From assembly GCF_002159645.1 (NCBI RefSeq), contig NZ_NFJB01000027.1, positions 1 through 52,935 on the forward strand: a DNA stretch of 52,935 bases, written 5' to 3'. Made by a program: the position numbers and the translations under genes. Origin of the DNA: Parabacteroides sp. An277 (GTDB lineage: Bacteria > Bacteroidota > Bacteroidia > Bacteroidales > Tannerellaceae). Each line of letters begins with the position of its first letter. The stretch's first letter is position 1. Shown here piece after piece: positions 32,124 through 40,070 of this stretch. The notes beneath the pieces are model-generated. The model was not told where the DNA came from. It saw nothing but the letters and a program-made list of their open reading frames with translations, and did not search any database.

Positions 32124-33056
32124 ATGAAAAGTCCAACAGTTTTAAATTATGAAGTAAGACCCTGCAAATTTGTCGAGAGACGGATGTTACTATCTGTGCT
32201 CTCTCGCATTATACCATTATTTCAACAGGAGTATCAATATATTGGTTTTGGAGGATTGTCTTTTACAGATTTTAAGATGTTTCATCGAGAACTCCATATC
32301 AACCAAATGTTCAGTATAGAATACGGATATCCCAAGGAAAAATTAGAATTCAATAAACCGTATTCTTGTATACAGATCCACCCTGGTAGAAGTATTGATG
32401 AATTGAGTAAAATAGATCTAACGAAGCCAAGTATTATATGGCTTGATTATGATGGATGCTTAAATAGCGACATATTTGAAGATTTGGAAATTATTTTCAA
32501 TCGAATTCCACATGGCAGCATATATTTAATGTCTTGCAATCGTCAAATGAGGAATGGAGACAATCAAGAATATACCAAAAGCGAACTTAAAGAGGTATTT
32601 GGGCCGCTTGTTCCATGGGATATAGAAGATAAATGCTGCGTAGATTCTAAAGCTCCGTATACAATTCGAAGAATGCTAGAACTCGATTGCATAAATACTA
32701 TTAAGGATAGGAATAGGATGTTGGAACATAGGTTGAAATTTGAGCCTATCTTTAATATTACATATGAGGAATATAGAGGAGCCAGAATGTTTACATACGG
32801 AGGTGTTGTTTTGAATGAAAGTTTCAATGAAAAGTTATTGCATTTCGAAGAATTTGATTTTGTAGGGACACCAGATCCTTATAAAATAGAGATTCCTAAT
32901 CTCACTTACAGAGAAGCAATGGCTTTAAATCAAGCATTAAATATTGAAGATGAAGAAACACTTTTAATCTCAAAGAAGATACTCAAAGAAGAAGACATTA
33001 GAAAATATAAGAAATGCTATAAGTACCTACCTAATTTCTATGATGTTAGAATTTAG
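32124..33056 (+). CDS. Rossmann-like (methyltransferase-fold) protein, last gene of the dnd operon
   Basis: A GGAGG-like site (AATGGAGGAC) before the ATG at 32124 gives a 310-residue protein; an upstream start at 32091 lies inside the GHKL gene. Residues 35-140 look like a Rossmann fold: YIGFGGLSFTDF as glycine-rich loop, FSIEYGYP as the acidic strand end, PSIIWLDYDGCLN, SIYLMSCNRQ. It could be a SAM-dependent enzyme or an inactive relative. I do not recognise a named family, and no methyltransferase catalytic motif (NPPY or similar) is visible. Confidence 0.6.
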   Translation: MKSPTVLNYEVRPCKFVERRMLLSVLSRIIPLFQQEYQYIGFGGLSFTDFKMFHRELHINQMFSIEYGYPKEKLEFNKPYSCIQIHPGRSIDELSKIDLTKPSIIWLDYDGCLNSDIFEDLEIIFNRIPHGSIYLMSCNRQMRNGDNQEYTKSELKEVFGPLVPWDIEDKCCVDSKAPYTIRRMLELDCINTIKDRNRMLEHRLKFEPIFNITYEEYRGARMFTYGGVVLNESFNEKLLHFEEFDFVGTPDPYKIEIPNLTYREAMALNQALNIEDEETLLISKKILKEEDIRKYKKCYKYLPNFYDVRI

Positions 33057-33152
33057 TAAAAGGCTATGAATATGGAAAATATGGCATGGGAAATAAATAG
33101 TAGTTTCAGGGCATATAGAAGTAAGAACATTCTGAAAACAATAAAAAATAGA

Positions 33153-33192
33153 GAGACTGTTTCAAGGTCCTATTTGAAACAGCCTCTTTATT
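33153..33192 (+). terminator. Terminator between the dnd operon and the mobilisation module
   Basis: GAGACTGTTTCA (33153-33164) pairs with TGAAACAGCCTC (33175-33186) and TTTATT follows. The hairpin lies between two convergent gene sets and may serve both. A 42-codon frame (33066-33194) runs through it and is probably chance. Confidence 0.75.
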
Positions 33193-33204
33193 AAGAAGTC
33201 TACA

Positions 33205-33609
33205 TTACACCTCCAGCTCCTTCAACGGCAATCCATAATTATATTGTCTGAAAAATCCTCTGTGGATAAGTTTCAGACCAAGAGTCTGATAATACTTGTA
33301 GTCATCATCCTCGGTACAGAGGTATTTGTAACCGTAACGTGGGGCGTACTCCTTGAAGAATCGGGCAAGGTCCTTCAGGTTTTCCTGCTGGTTTCGTTTG
33401 AAGTTGCTGCGTACAATGATGATGCTCCAGTCGGGGATACTGCCAACGCCGCAACTGTATTCCCAGAAACGGATATATAAATCCATTTCGCTTACATGGA
33501 CAGAAACACAAATGCCGTTGGCGTTGTGCATAACGGAACAGCAGTTTCTGTAACCGAATCTCTCACACAAATAGAGATTGAAATCGTAAATAAAATCGGA
33601 ATAGTTCAT
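33205..33609 (-). CDS. Uncharacterised 134-residue protein of the mobilisation module
   Basis: The product is small and soluble, rich in Tyr and Cys, with a C-terminal end (DDDYKYYQTLGLKLIHRGFF) that reads loosely like an acetyltransferase tail, too weak to assign. It follows the relaxase gene by 35 bases and is the last gene of the leftward mobilisation operon, just ahead of the terminator at 33153-33192. Confidence 0.6.
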   Translation of the reverse strand: MNYSDFIYDFNLYLCERFGYRNCCSVMHNANGICVSVHVSEMDLYIRFWEYSCGVGSIPDWSIIIVRSNFKRNQQENLKDLARFFKEYAPRYGYKYLCTEDDDYKYYQTLGLKLIHRGFFRQYNYGLPLKELEV

Positions 33610-33644
33610 AATAATTTGAATTTTGATGGTTAATAAAAAAATGA

Positions 33645-34583
33645 TTATAGACTGAAACCTCGCTTACGTTTCGGTTTCTTTTTCTTCTTTTTAAGCCGGT
33701 TGACCTGTATCGCTTCCTCCGTATCATAATCCGTAGGAGAGGGCGTGAACAATCCCACACTGATGCTAGAATGATTCTCCTGCTGGTATTCATGACGAGG
33801 TTCCTCGCGTATGGTTTCTGCCTGTGTCTGACGCTGGCTCACGGTAGCAGAAAGAGCGTTATATCTCAATTCCTGGTCGATGTTCAGGAAACTGAACTGG
33901 CGGTCAATCTTGGAACCGCTAAAGGTCAGTTGGTCACATGTGAACTTGACACCTTGCATCTCTCCGGTCGTGCGACTTTGCTTCCATTGCGTATCAATTC
34001 CATATCTCCGCAAGGCCAGTCTCAGCTCACTCCAGCTTCGGGCGTTCGGAACCTCTCGTTTTAAGGTATGATAGATAAAATACTTTACCTTGTCATGATG
34101 ACGTAACCGCATGAAATTGACATGCTCTTTTCCTTCGGCAAAATGCAAACGGTAACGGGCTGTCAGCATCTTGCAGACCTTTTCGTTTCGATAACGGTCG
34201 TTCTTGTCGCTGATGGTGCGGCCGTCATTATCCACCCGGTTGTAAACGATGTGACAATGCGGATGGTCACGGTCGGTATGCCGGGCGATGATGAACTGCG
34301 TGTTCGCAATTCCCATCAGCTTCATATAGTCGTGGGCGATCCTCAACATCAGCCCATCATCGTCACGGACGCGGTCCCCGTCCTCTGCAGAGAAGCTCAA
34401 TGATATATGGCCGACAGTGTTCTTGACCTTGTCATTCAGTAAAGTCTGCAACTTGAATTGCTCCGCTATTTCTTCAGGCGAACCATAGACACCAACCGCT
34501 TTCAGCAGGCGCGATTTATCTTCTTTCAGCACATAGTTTACGCACCCGGAAAACGATGTACCCTTGACAATTTTACCGATCAT
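33645..34583 (-). CDS. Relaxase (MOBP-type mobilisation nuclease)
   Basis: The 312-residue protein has the PF03432-type relaxase core: N-terminal GTSFSGCVNYVL with Tyr17 as candidate nicking residue, a LSFSAEDGD segment, and the metal triad HTDRDHPHCH (102-111). The C-terminus is basic (KKKKKKPKRKR). It nicks at oriT and leads one strand into the recipient using another element's transfer machine, since no type IV secretion genes are present here. Its start overlaps the mobC stop by 11 bases. Confidence 0.93.
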   Translation of the reverse strand: MIGKIVKGTSFSGCVNYVLKEDKSRLLKAVGVYGSPEEIAEQFKLQTLLNDKVKNTVGHISLSFSAEDGDRVRDDDGLMLRIAHDYMKLMGIANTQFIIARHTDRDHPHCHIVYNRVDNDGRTISDKNDRYRNEKVCKMLTARYRLHFAEGKEHVNFMRLRHHDKVKYFIYHTLKREVPNARSWSELRLALRRYGIDTQWKQSRTTGEMQGVKFTCDQLTFSGSKIDRQFSFLNIDQELRYNALSATVSQRQTQAETIREEPRHEYQQENHSSISVGLFTPSPTDYDTEEAIQVNRLKKKKKKPKRKRGFSL

Positions 34584-34881
34584 CCTTGAGCTGTTTTATG
34601 AGTTGTGAAATCTGTTGAACGGCGGTACTGCACTCATCGGCCACACGATAAAAACCGTAAGCATTGGCTCGTCTGGCAAGCTGGTTCAGATTTGTGCTTT
34701 CGCCAATCAGTTTTCGGATGATGTCAAGATTTTCTCTTGTAATCCGTTCGCGCACCGTACCGTGTTCGATGAGTGAACGCACTACTTCGCTTTGACTGCG
34801 TTTACTGCGTCGGCTGAGTGCTCTGAGCCAGCCGAATTGTTCGTCTGTAAGACGGATTGTAACTGTATTTTTCTTGTCCAT
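34573..34881 (-). CDS. MobC-like relaxosome accessory protein
   Basis: The 102-residue protein starts with a ribbon-helix-helix (NTVTIRLTDEQFGWLRALS... SEVVRSLIEHG) and has the MobC family's NLNQLARRANAYGF segment. MobC binds oriT and helps strand separation for the relaxase. The order mobC-relaxase, with overlap, is standard for Bacteroides mobilisable elements; oriT candidates lie just upstream (34926-34987). Confidence 0.9.
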   Translation of the reverse strand: MDKKNTVTIRLTDEQFGWLRALSRRSKRSQSEVVRSLIEHGTVRERITRENLDIIRKLIGESTNLNQLARRANAYGFYRVADECSTAVQQISQLIKQLKDDR

Positions 34882-34925
34882 AATATTCGCTTTTGAGATT
34901 AATAATTGTGACCATCGGGAGCTGT

Positions 34926-34987
34926 CTCACCTTCTTTTGAGGTGAGCAAGTGGCCGGGAAGTGTAATACACCGGCATAAACTTGCTC
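34926..34987. other. Candidate oriT with nested inverted repeats
   Basis: CTCACCT (34926-34932) pairs with AGGTGAG (34940-34946). Overlapping it, GAGCAAGT (34944-34951) pairs with ACTTGCTC (34980-34987), and inside that GCCGG pairs with CCGGC and GTGT with ACAC. The stretch 34882-35049 has no gene, lies between the primase-like gene and mobC, and is where oriT sits in related elements. The nick site cannot be named. Confidence 0.5.
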
Positions 34988-35049
34988 CAGTGAAAAGGAG
35001 TGAATCAGACATCTGACAATCATCGTTTGAAAAGTCCTTTCCGAGTATG

Positions 35050-36123
35050 TTAAACCGTTGCTGAAAGCGGTGCTTTCTCCACATTGACAAGCTGTAAATC
35101 GAAAGTTTCGACCAGCGTTTTCAAGGCCGGATTCAACGTGATAAGACGATTGAAAATTGCGTCCTTTGTCTCTTCTCTCAGCAGAAAATCGGCAATGTCA
35201 TAACCTGCATCACGTTCTTCTTTTGTTGCGTTTCTTTCCATAAAATCGAAAAGAGAAACCTCTATTCCCAGGCTCCGGATCATCTCCATTTTACTGTTCC
35301 AATAGTCGGTCGCCCCCAGGTCGGGGAAGAGCAGAACACGTCGGTTTCTCAATACGCTCATGGCATCCCGATTGAACGCTCCGTTCTTTCCGCCCGAAGC
35401 AATCCAGAGATATTGCGGCAGATAGAAGCTGGATATCAAAGCACTTTTCTCACTCTCCACAAGGGCAACCGGACGCTGCTGGTCGGAGGCCAAAAGATGT
35501 TCACCAAACAAACATTGCCGAAGGTGAAAATTCTCTTTCTTCAGAAGGGAATGTACCCATGTGATGTAGTTGTGCGGCTCTTTAATCCGTCTCCCGTTTT
35601 CGGGATTGTAGAGCATCACTTTTCCGGTTCGTACCCGTCCGGAAATATCTACCTGCCAGAAGACTGTTGCTCCCGGCCAATGTTTCGAGGTTCCCACATG
35701 GTAGCGCAACATCAGCTCTTCGGTAGCCTCCTGTCCGAAATGAAAGCTCAGGAACTGAAACAGCTTGTTCGTGTGATATAGCTTCAGGGACTGCCTCATG
35801 ATTTCCGGCTCAATGAAGGATGGTGCAGGAGGCAGACTGATGCGTGGCTTTGACATCGGCACAAACTCTTCGTTCAATCGCTCTTTGGCAATCGGATTCT
35901 CGTCAAAATACATTTTGGGCGTATAGTTATAGCCGCACTTTTGTTCATGGTTGCATCGCCCTACATAATTGGGAAAACTGATTTGCTTTTCCGTATCAAT
36001 GTATTTGGCGAAACAACTTTTGCGGTGGCAGTTCGGGCATGTATGCCGGGTGCTGACACCTTTGTATGGTTCTAATGTAAATCTGTAGTTCATTTTTCTT
36101 TCTGTTTGGATGTTACTCTGCAC
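35050..36123 (-). CDS. CHC2-type zinc-finger/toprim-like primase protein (DUF6371-like)
   Basis: The 357-residue product carries a zinc finger near the start (CPNCHRKSCFAKYID ... RCNHEQKCGY) and a toprim-like half with VALVESEKSALIS (about 217-229), SGGKNG, and LLFPDLGATDYWN (about 268-280). Met11 (MNYRFTLEPY) is a likely alternative start. These proteins of Bacteroides mobile elements resemble primases and would prime replication of the transferred strand. It is the third gene of the replication/mobilisation operon. Confidence 0.75.
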   Translation of the reverse strand: MQSNIQTERKMNYRFTLEPYKGVSTRHTCPNCHRKSCFAKYIDTEKQISFPNYVGRCNHEQKCGYNYTPKMYFDENPIAKERLNEEFVPMSKPRISLPPAPSFIEPEIMRQSLKLYHTNKLFQFLSFHFGQEATEELMLRYHVGTSKHWPGATVFWQVDISGRVRTGKVMLYNPENGRRIKEPHNYITWVHSLLKKENFHLRQCLFGEHLLASDQQRPVALVESEKSALISSFYLPQYLWIASGGKNGAFNRDAMSVLRNRRVLLFPDLGATDYWNSKMEMIRSLGIEVSLFDFMERNATKEERDAGYDIADFLLREETKDAIFNRLITLNPALKTLVETFDLQLVNVEKAPLSATV

Positions 36124-36176
36124 ATTTTCGCAACTTCACAAACCCCTCGGTTGCGAAAATGTGCATAGTAACAGGT

Positions 36177-37559
36177 TTATTTACTGTATTCTCCATGATT
36201 CTCTTTTCTGAATAATGTTCCGATGTGGCGTTTTAGAAACATCTTGAAAGCATGTTCCTTCATCCCGTAACTTTCAGCAATGCTGATACCTTCTGCCGTT
36301 GTAAATCTGTGAGGCAGATTCAGGTATATGTTGCGGTGCAATTCGCTCAACTGTTCCTGACTGACGGCAGTCTGCACTTTTACGGCTGTTGTCCGAAAAT
36401 ACTCTGCCAGCAGGATGGCACGATTCACGCTTTCAAGGTCAATCGTAGTCTTATCGCACTCTCCGCAGGTCCATCGGGCAAGCTGGATAATCAGACAAAA
36501 CCGGATAATGTAGATTTCCAGTTTGCAGTAAATACCGACCAAAGTATCATTGGTTTCCATATCACATTGGCGGGCATTTTCATGCTGCCAACCGTAAAGC
36601 CGTTGCTTGGCATCTTCATCGAATGGCAGGCATTGAGGCTGCAACTCATTATTCTCGTCATGCGGACAATCCTGTGCGATCAGCTTGTCGATAACCTGTT
36701 GCCACTGGATTTCCAGTTCTTCTGGAGTTTCCCGGTCGTTCCATCTGCTTTTCAAGACAGATTCAGGCATCACGAAAAGAATACGGTCTATGAAACCGTT
36801 ACTCGAACGCTCGCCCTTGACCAGTTCGCCCAGAATTTTCTTTTGGATGGTACCGATAACGGAGATATAGGGACGTCTGATAAAAATGGAACTTTGCGTA
36901 CTCTTGCGGTCGGAAATCGTGGGCTTGGCATTGAACACCGAAAGCCAGAACTGTTCTTCCGAACCGTTATTGTAACGGTTGAAGTTCTTGAACCAGGCCG
37001 ACAGCTCGTCCGACCAAAGGCAGAGTCCTCTGGGATTTTGGGCATGTATCAGGCTCAATCCTTCGGGAGTAATATCCGAAACAAGAAAGCGTCTGCGCAC
37101 GGGAGCCTGCGGAAATTCATCCAAACCAGCTTCCATGCGTTCCTTTTTGCTCATGGACATAGTGCGTTCATACTCGGCATACAGCTTCTGATATTCCTGA
37201 TTCTGACAATAGTCGTATTCAATGAATGGCTGGAAAGCGAAACTCAGCGGGTGACTCTTATTAGCTCCGGGGCGTCCAATCAGTGCCATGTACAGGATGG
37301 GGCTTTCCAGCCAGTTGCGCTTCACCTGCACCAGATGGGAGTTGCCAATCCCCACGGCAATGGCTGCAAGGATAGCCGCAGCAACATAATCCACGGGATA
37401 GCCCTGACAATCGTGCAAACTGCTGATGATACGCTGAATCCTGATAGGAAAGACTTCTATCGGGAACTCACCACCGGACATCTTGACTCCGATGCGCACA
37501 GCCTCGCCGATAATACCTTCTGCTGTTAATTTGGAGGTTTCCATATCCATGCAGATCAA
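36177..37559 (-). CDS. DUF3987 protein (mobile-element helicase/primase-like ATPase)
   Basis: The 460-residue protein belongs to the DUF3987 type: AAAILAAIAVGIGN helix, P-loop-like GRPGANKSHPL, and DELSAWF..NRYNNGSEEQFWL, then RPYISVIGTIQ. Such proteins pair with the primase-like protein above in mobilisable elements and are thought to unwind the element for replication. Met4 or Met6 may be the real start. Its start overlaps the stop of the HTH gene by 4 bases. Confidence 0.85.
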   Translation of the reverse strand: MICMDMETSKLTAEGIIGEAVRIGVKMSGGEFPIEVFPIRIQRIISSLHDCQGYPVDYVAAAILAAIAVGIGNSHLVQVKRNWLESPILYMALIGRPGANKSHPLSFAFQPFIEYDYCQNQEYQKLYAEYERTMSMSKKERMEAGLDEFPQAPVRRRFLVSDITPEGLSLIHAQNPRGLCLWSDELSAWFKNFNRYNNGSEEQFWLSVFNAKPTISDRKSTQSSIFIRRPYISVIGTIQKKILGELVKGERSSNGFIDRILFVMPESVLKSRWNDRETPEELEIQWQQVIDKLIAQDCPHDENNELQPQCLPFDEDAKQRLYGWQHENARQCDMETNDTLVGIYCKLEIYIIRFCLIIQLARWTCGECDKTTIDLESVNRAILLAEYFRTTAVKVQTAVSQEQLSELHRNIYLNLPHRFTTAEGISIAESYGMKEHAFKMFLKRHIGTLFRKENHGEYSK

Positions 37560-37924
37560 AAGTTATAACCTCCCTTTGGTTTGCGTTTCGCTCCATGTAC
37601 TATCTCCGCAGCCTGTTCCTGAAGTGAGATGGCCTGCATCTGCTTGCGTCCTGACTCAATCCATTGCAGCAATTCATCTTCATAGAAGTAGAGTTTCTTA
37701 CCTTTTTTATAAGCTGGAATCAGTCCTTTACGCGCAAGCGTGTAAATGGTAGGCTTCGCCTTTCGTGTGATTTTACAGGCTTCTTCAATTTCAATAAGAC
37801 GATGCTTGTCGGAAGAAGCCTGCGGTTGCAATGCCGCCACCATTTGCCGGATTTGTTCCATCTGTTCTGTGAGATAACCTACCGCCTGCGGTAGCTTATC
37901 AAAAGTGATTTGTTCGTTTGCCAT
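37556..37924 (-). CDS. HTH_17 regulator heading the replication/mobilisation operon
   Basis: The 122-residue protein has an N-terminal coiled stretch (ITFDKLPQAVGYLTEQMEQI) and an HTH_17 domain (about 45-90) with ACKITRKAKPTIYTLARKGL and IPAYKKGKKLYFYEDELL. It has the same design as the protein at 668-970 of element 1. Transcription leftward from about 37950 would cover HTH, DUF3987, primase-like, mobC, relaxase and the 134-residue protein. Confidence 0.85.
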   Translation of the reverse strand: MANEQITFDKLPQAVGYLTEQMEQIRQMVAALQPQASSDKHRLIEIEEACKITRKAKPTIYTLARKGLIPAYKKGKKLYFYEDELLQWIESGRKQMQAISLQEQAAEIVHGAKRKPKGGYNF

Positions 37925-38124
37925 ACGTACTCGTTTTTAATTGTTCGCTGGCAAAGGAAATTGGTGTTTTGATGGTGGAAAACATCACCGGAATATAACT
38001 GTGAGATAACTTTTGATGATGATTGTTGACGGTAAATAATTAAATATCAATATAGAAAGCGATTGGATACACAGAGTTCGTGTATAAAAGAAATATATTA
38101 TTAGAATATATGAGGAAAAAGCAG

Positions 38125-38132
38125 TAACTTTG
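38125..38132 (+). promoter_or_regulatory. Promoter -7 box of the mrr gene
   Basis: TAACTTTG fits TAnnTTTG and lies 28 bases before the GTG at 38153. The intergenic stretch 37925-38152 separates two divergent genes and otherwise shows only AT-rich DNA. Confidence 0.5.
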
Positions 38133-38152
38133 TTTGTTATCAATTTAATTTA

Positions 38153-39100
38153 GTGAATACCAAAATGATACCGCAATTTGATCAAATTAGGATACAAGCG
38201 TTGAAAACACTAAAGTCGGGGGCCGTTATGAGAGCCAAAGATTTTAGAGTTCCTTTAGCAGAACATTTTCATTTGACAGATGAAGAGATGAATGCATGGT
38301 ATCCATCAGGTAATGGAGAAATATTTTTAGATCGTATTTCCTGGGCTTTGTCTTATCTATTCATTGCTGGCTTAGTTGAAAAGCCTAAAAGAGGAGACTA
38401 TAAAATTAGTGATAAAGGATTGTCTATGCTTGAATCATGTTCTGATGAACAGATAAGTGAGTATATTAAGACAACTGTCAACGCACGAACTCCGAAGAAA
38501 GAATCTAAAATTAAAGACACATTAGAAGAAGCATCAGAAACAACCGGAGAGAATGAACCGACTCCTCAAGAAAGTTTATATAATTCGTATGATAATATAA
38601 AACAATCCATTCAATCAGAAATTCTCACGACAATACTTAGTAAAAAGCCCCAAGAATTCGAACGATTAGTTGTGAGATTACTTCAAGCAATGGGATATGG
38701 AGGTGAAGTAAAGAACTCAGGATTTATTACAAAATTTTCAAATGATGGAGGTATTGATGGCATTATAAAAGAAGATATTCTTGGCTTTAATCATATTTCT
38801 ATTCAAGCTAAACGATATGCATTAGGTAATAATGTTGGACGTAATGAAGTTCAGAGTTTTGTGGGAGCTGTAGCAGGAACTCCATCTAAAAAGGGGGTTT
38901 TTATCACTACTTCAGATTTTACAAAAGGAGCTATGGATTATGTAGATAGCTTAAATGGTTCGCCTACTGTTATTTTGATTAATGGCCATCAATTAACAGA
39001 ATATATATATGATTTTGGATTGGGGCTTCAGACAGAAATGACTTTTAAGGTGATGAAAATGGATAGTGATTATTGGGACTCAATGGAAGATGATAAATGA
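38153..39100 (+). CDS. mrr: Mrr-type restriction endonuclease
   Basis: At 315 residues it has the length of E. coli Mrr (304). Residues 5-90 are the Mrr N-terminal winged helix (GEIFLDRISWALSYLFIAGL); an acidic linker follows (about 110-145), then the catalytic domain with FERLVVRLLQAMGYGG, Asp202 in GGIDG and Gln218-x-Lys220 in IQAKRY, then GVFITTSDFTKGA. Mrr cuts methylated or otherwise modified foreign DNA. The start may be the GTG at 38153 or the ATG at 38165. It is a lone cargo gene facing opposite to the mobilisation operon, with its own promoter. Confidence 0.9.
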   Translation: MNTKMIPQFDQIRIQALKTLKSGAVMRAKDFRVPLAEHFHLTDEEMNAWYPSGNGEIFLDRISWALSYLFIAGLVEKPKRGDYKISDKGLSMLESCSDEQISEYIKTTVNARTPKKESKIKDTLEEASETTGENEPTPQESLYNSYDNIKQSIQSEILTTILSKKPQEFERLVVRLLQAMGYGGEVKNSGFITKFSNDGGIDGIIKEDILGFNHISIQAKRYALGNNVGRNEVQSFVGAVAGTPSKKGVFITTSDFTKGAMDYVDSLNGSPTVILINGHQLTEYIYDFGLGLQTEMTFKVMKMDSDYWDSMEDDK

Positions 39101-39106
39101 CATATA

Positions 39107-39874
39107 TTACTCTTTTAATTGTTGTAGTTTAATGTAACATTCAGATTCCGTATGTGACATTTTACGTTCAATCGTTGAGATCTCCAAGTCACGGAGGGTA
39201 TGGGCAAAAACATTCTTGATGAATGTGGCTGTGTGAATGCGCTTTATACCAAAAGCCTTGCCAATGTTCCAACCAAAATGCATAATATCAATGCTTTTAA
39301 GTTGTGAATCCACCTTTACGGGCGTTATCTTTTGCAAGGTATCGCCTGAACTATATTCAGCAACGTATGTACATAGACGGTTGAGATCCTCTTCACTCAT
39401 ATAGGCAACCATTGTTTGCTTCGTATAGCTAATGACCTTTTCCAATTTGGTTTGAATAGCACGATTCTTTTTTGCGATAGAATTGGTTCGCATAACTTCA
39501 TATTCTGAAGGTCCAGAGATTGCTTCTTCAGTGGTAGGAGCAGGCTCAATGACATCAGGCGTAGCCTGGTTTGATTCTTTGATTGTAGTGGCTTCCGGCT
39601 CAGAAACGGTATCATTGTGATTTTTCATCGTTCGAAAAGCAGAGAAACGCAATAAAAAAGCTTCTATGCGTGGCAGCAGAAACTGATTGAAAGTTGTCTG
39701 TAAGCTGGCATAGATCGCCATTAAGACAATTACTGTCGCAAAAAATGCAACACTACTACTGAAATCGTCAACACCTTTGGATAAAACAAACTGACGAACT
39801 AAAACGCCAACAACAAGAGTACCTACCAATACAAGGGAATAGAGTGCTATATGTTCTATACTTTTCTGATTCAT
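39107..39874 (-). CDS. Membrane protein of unknown function in the mobile element
   Basis: Two transmembrane helices (about residues 9-31 and 41-60) are followed by an acidic, disordered stretch (80-120) and a soluble helical domain of 130 residues (LCTYVAEYSSGDTLQKI ... FGWNIGKAFGIKR). No named family is recognised. It converges on mrr with only 6 bases between stops. It has its own start, upstream of which 39875-40070 holds a terminator and AT-rich DNA. Perhaps it senses or alters the envelope during transfer; this is only a guess from topology. Confidence 0.65.
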   Translation of the reverse strand: MNQKSIEHIALYSLVLVGTLVVGVLVRQFVLSKGVDDFSSSVAFFATVIVLMAIYASLQTTFNQFLLPRIEAFLLRFSAFRTMKNHNDTVSEPEATTIKESNQATPDVIEPAPTTEEAISGPSEYEVMRTNSIAKKNRAIQTKLEKVISYTKQTMVAYMSEEDLNRLCTYVAEYSSGDTLQKITPVKVDSQLKSIDIMHFGWNIGKAFGIKRIHTATFIKNVFAHTLRDLEISTIERKMSHTESECYIKLQQLKE

Positions 39875-40010
39875 AGTGATATTTGCTAATTGTTTGTGCG
39901 CAAATATATGTCATTTCATAGATACCATGTTATAAATCCAAGAAAGTGGCAGCATTTGTCCTCGATATGGTACTTATTTCTATGCCATCTATGCCACAAT
40001 AGAATAAAAA

Positions 40011-40052
40011 AGAAGAGTCCGACATGGGGTTAAAACCTAGTCGGACTCTTCT
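40011..40052 (-). terminator. Terminator of the integrase 2 transcript
   Basis: The arms 40011-40023 and 40040-40052 are perfectly complementary over 13 bp, and on the minus strand TTTTTTATT follows. It lies 18 bases beyond the integrase stop. Confidence 0.85.
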
Positions 40053-40070
40053 CATGTTACAGAACCAATG

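Noticed and set aside
33066-33194. 42-codon plus-strand frame after the dnd operon
   Set aside because: It passes through the terminator stem and has no similarity that I recognise.
36252-37529. 425-codon plus-strand frame opposite the DUF3987 gene
   Set aside because: It mirrors the real gene on the other strand, has no ribosome site and no recognisable domain, while the minus-strand product has clear motifs.
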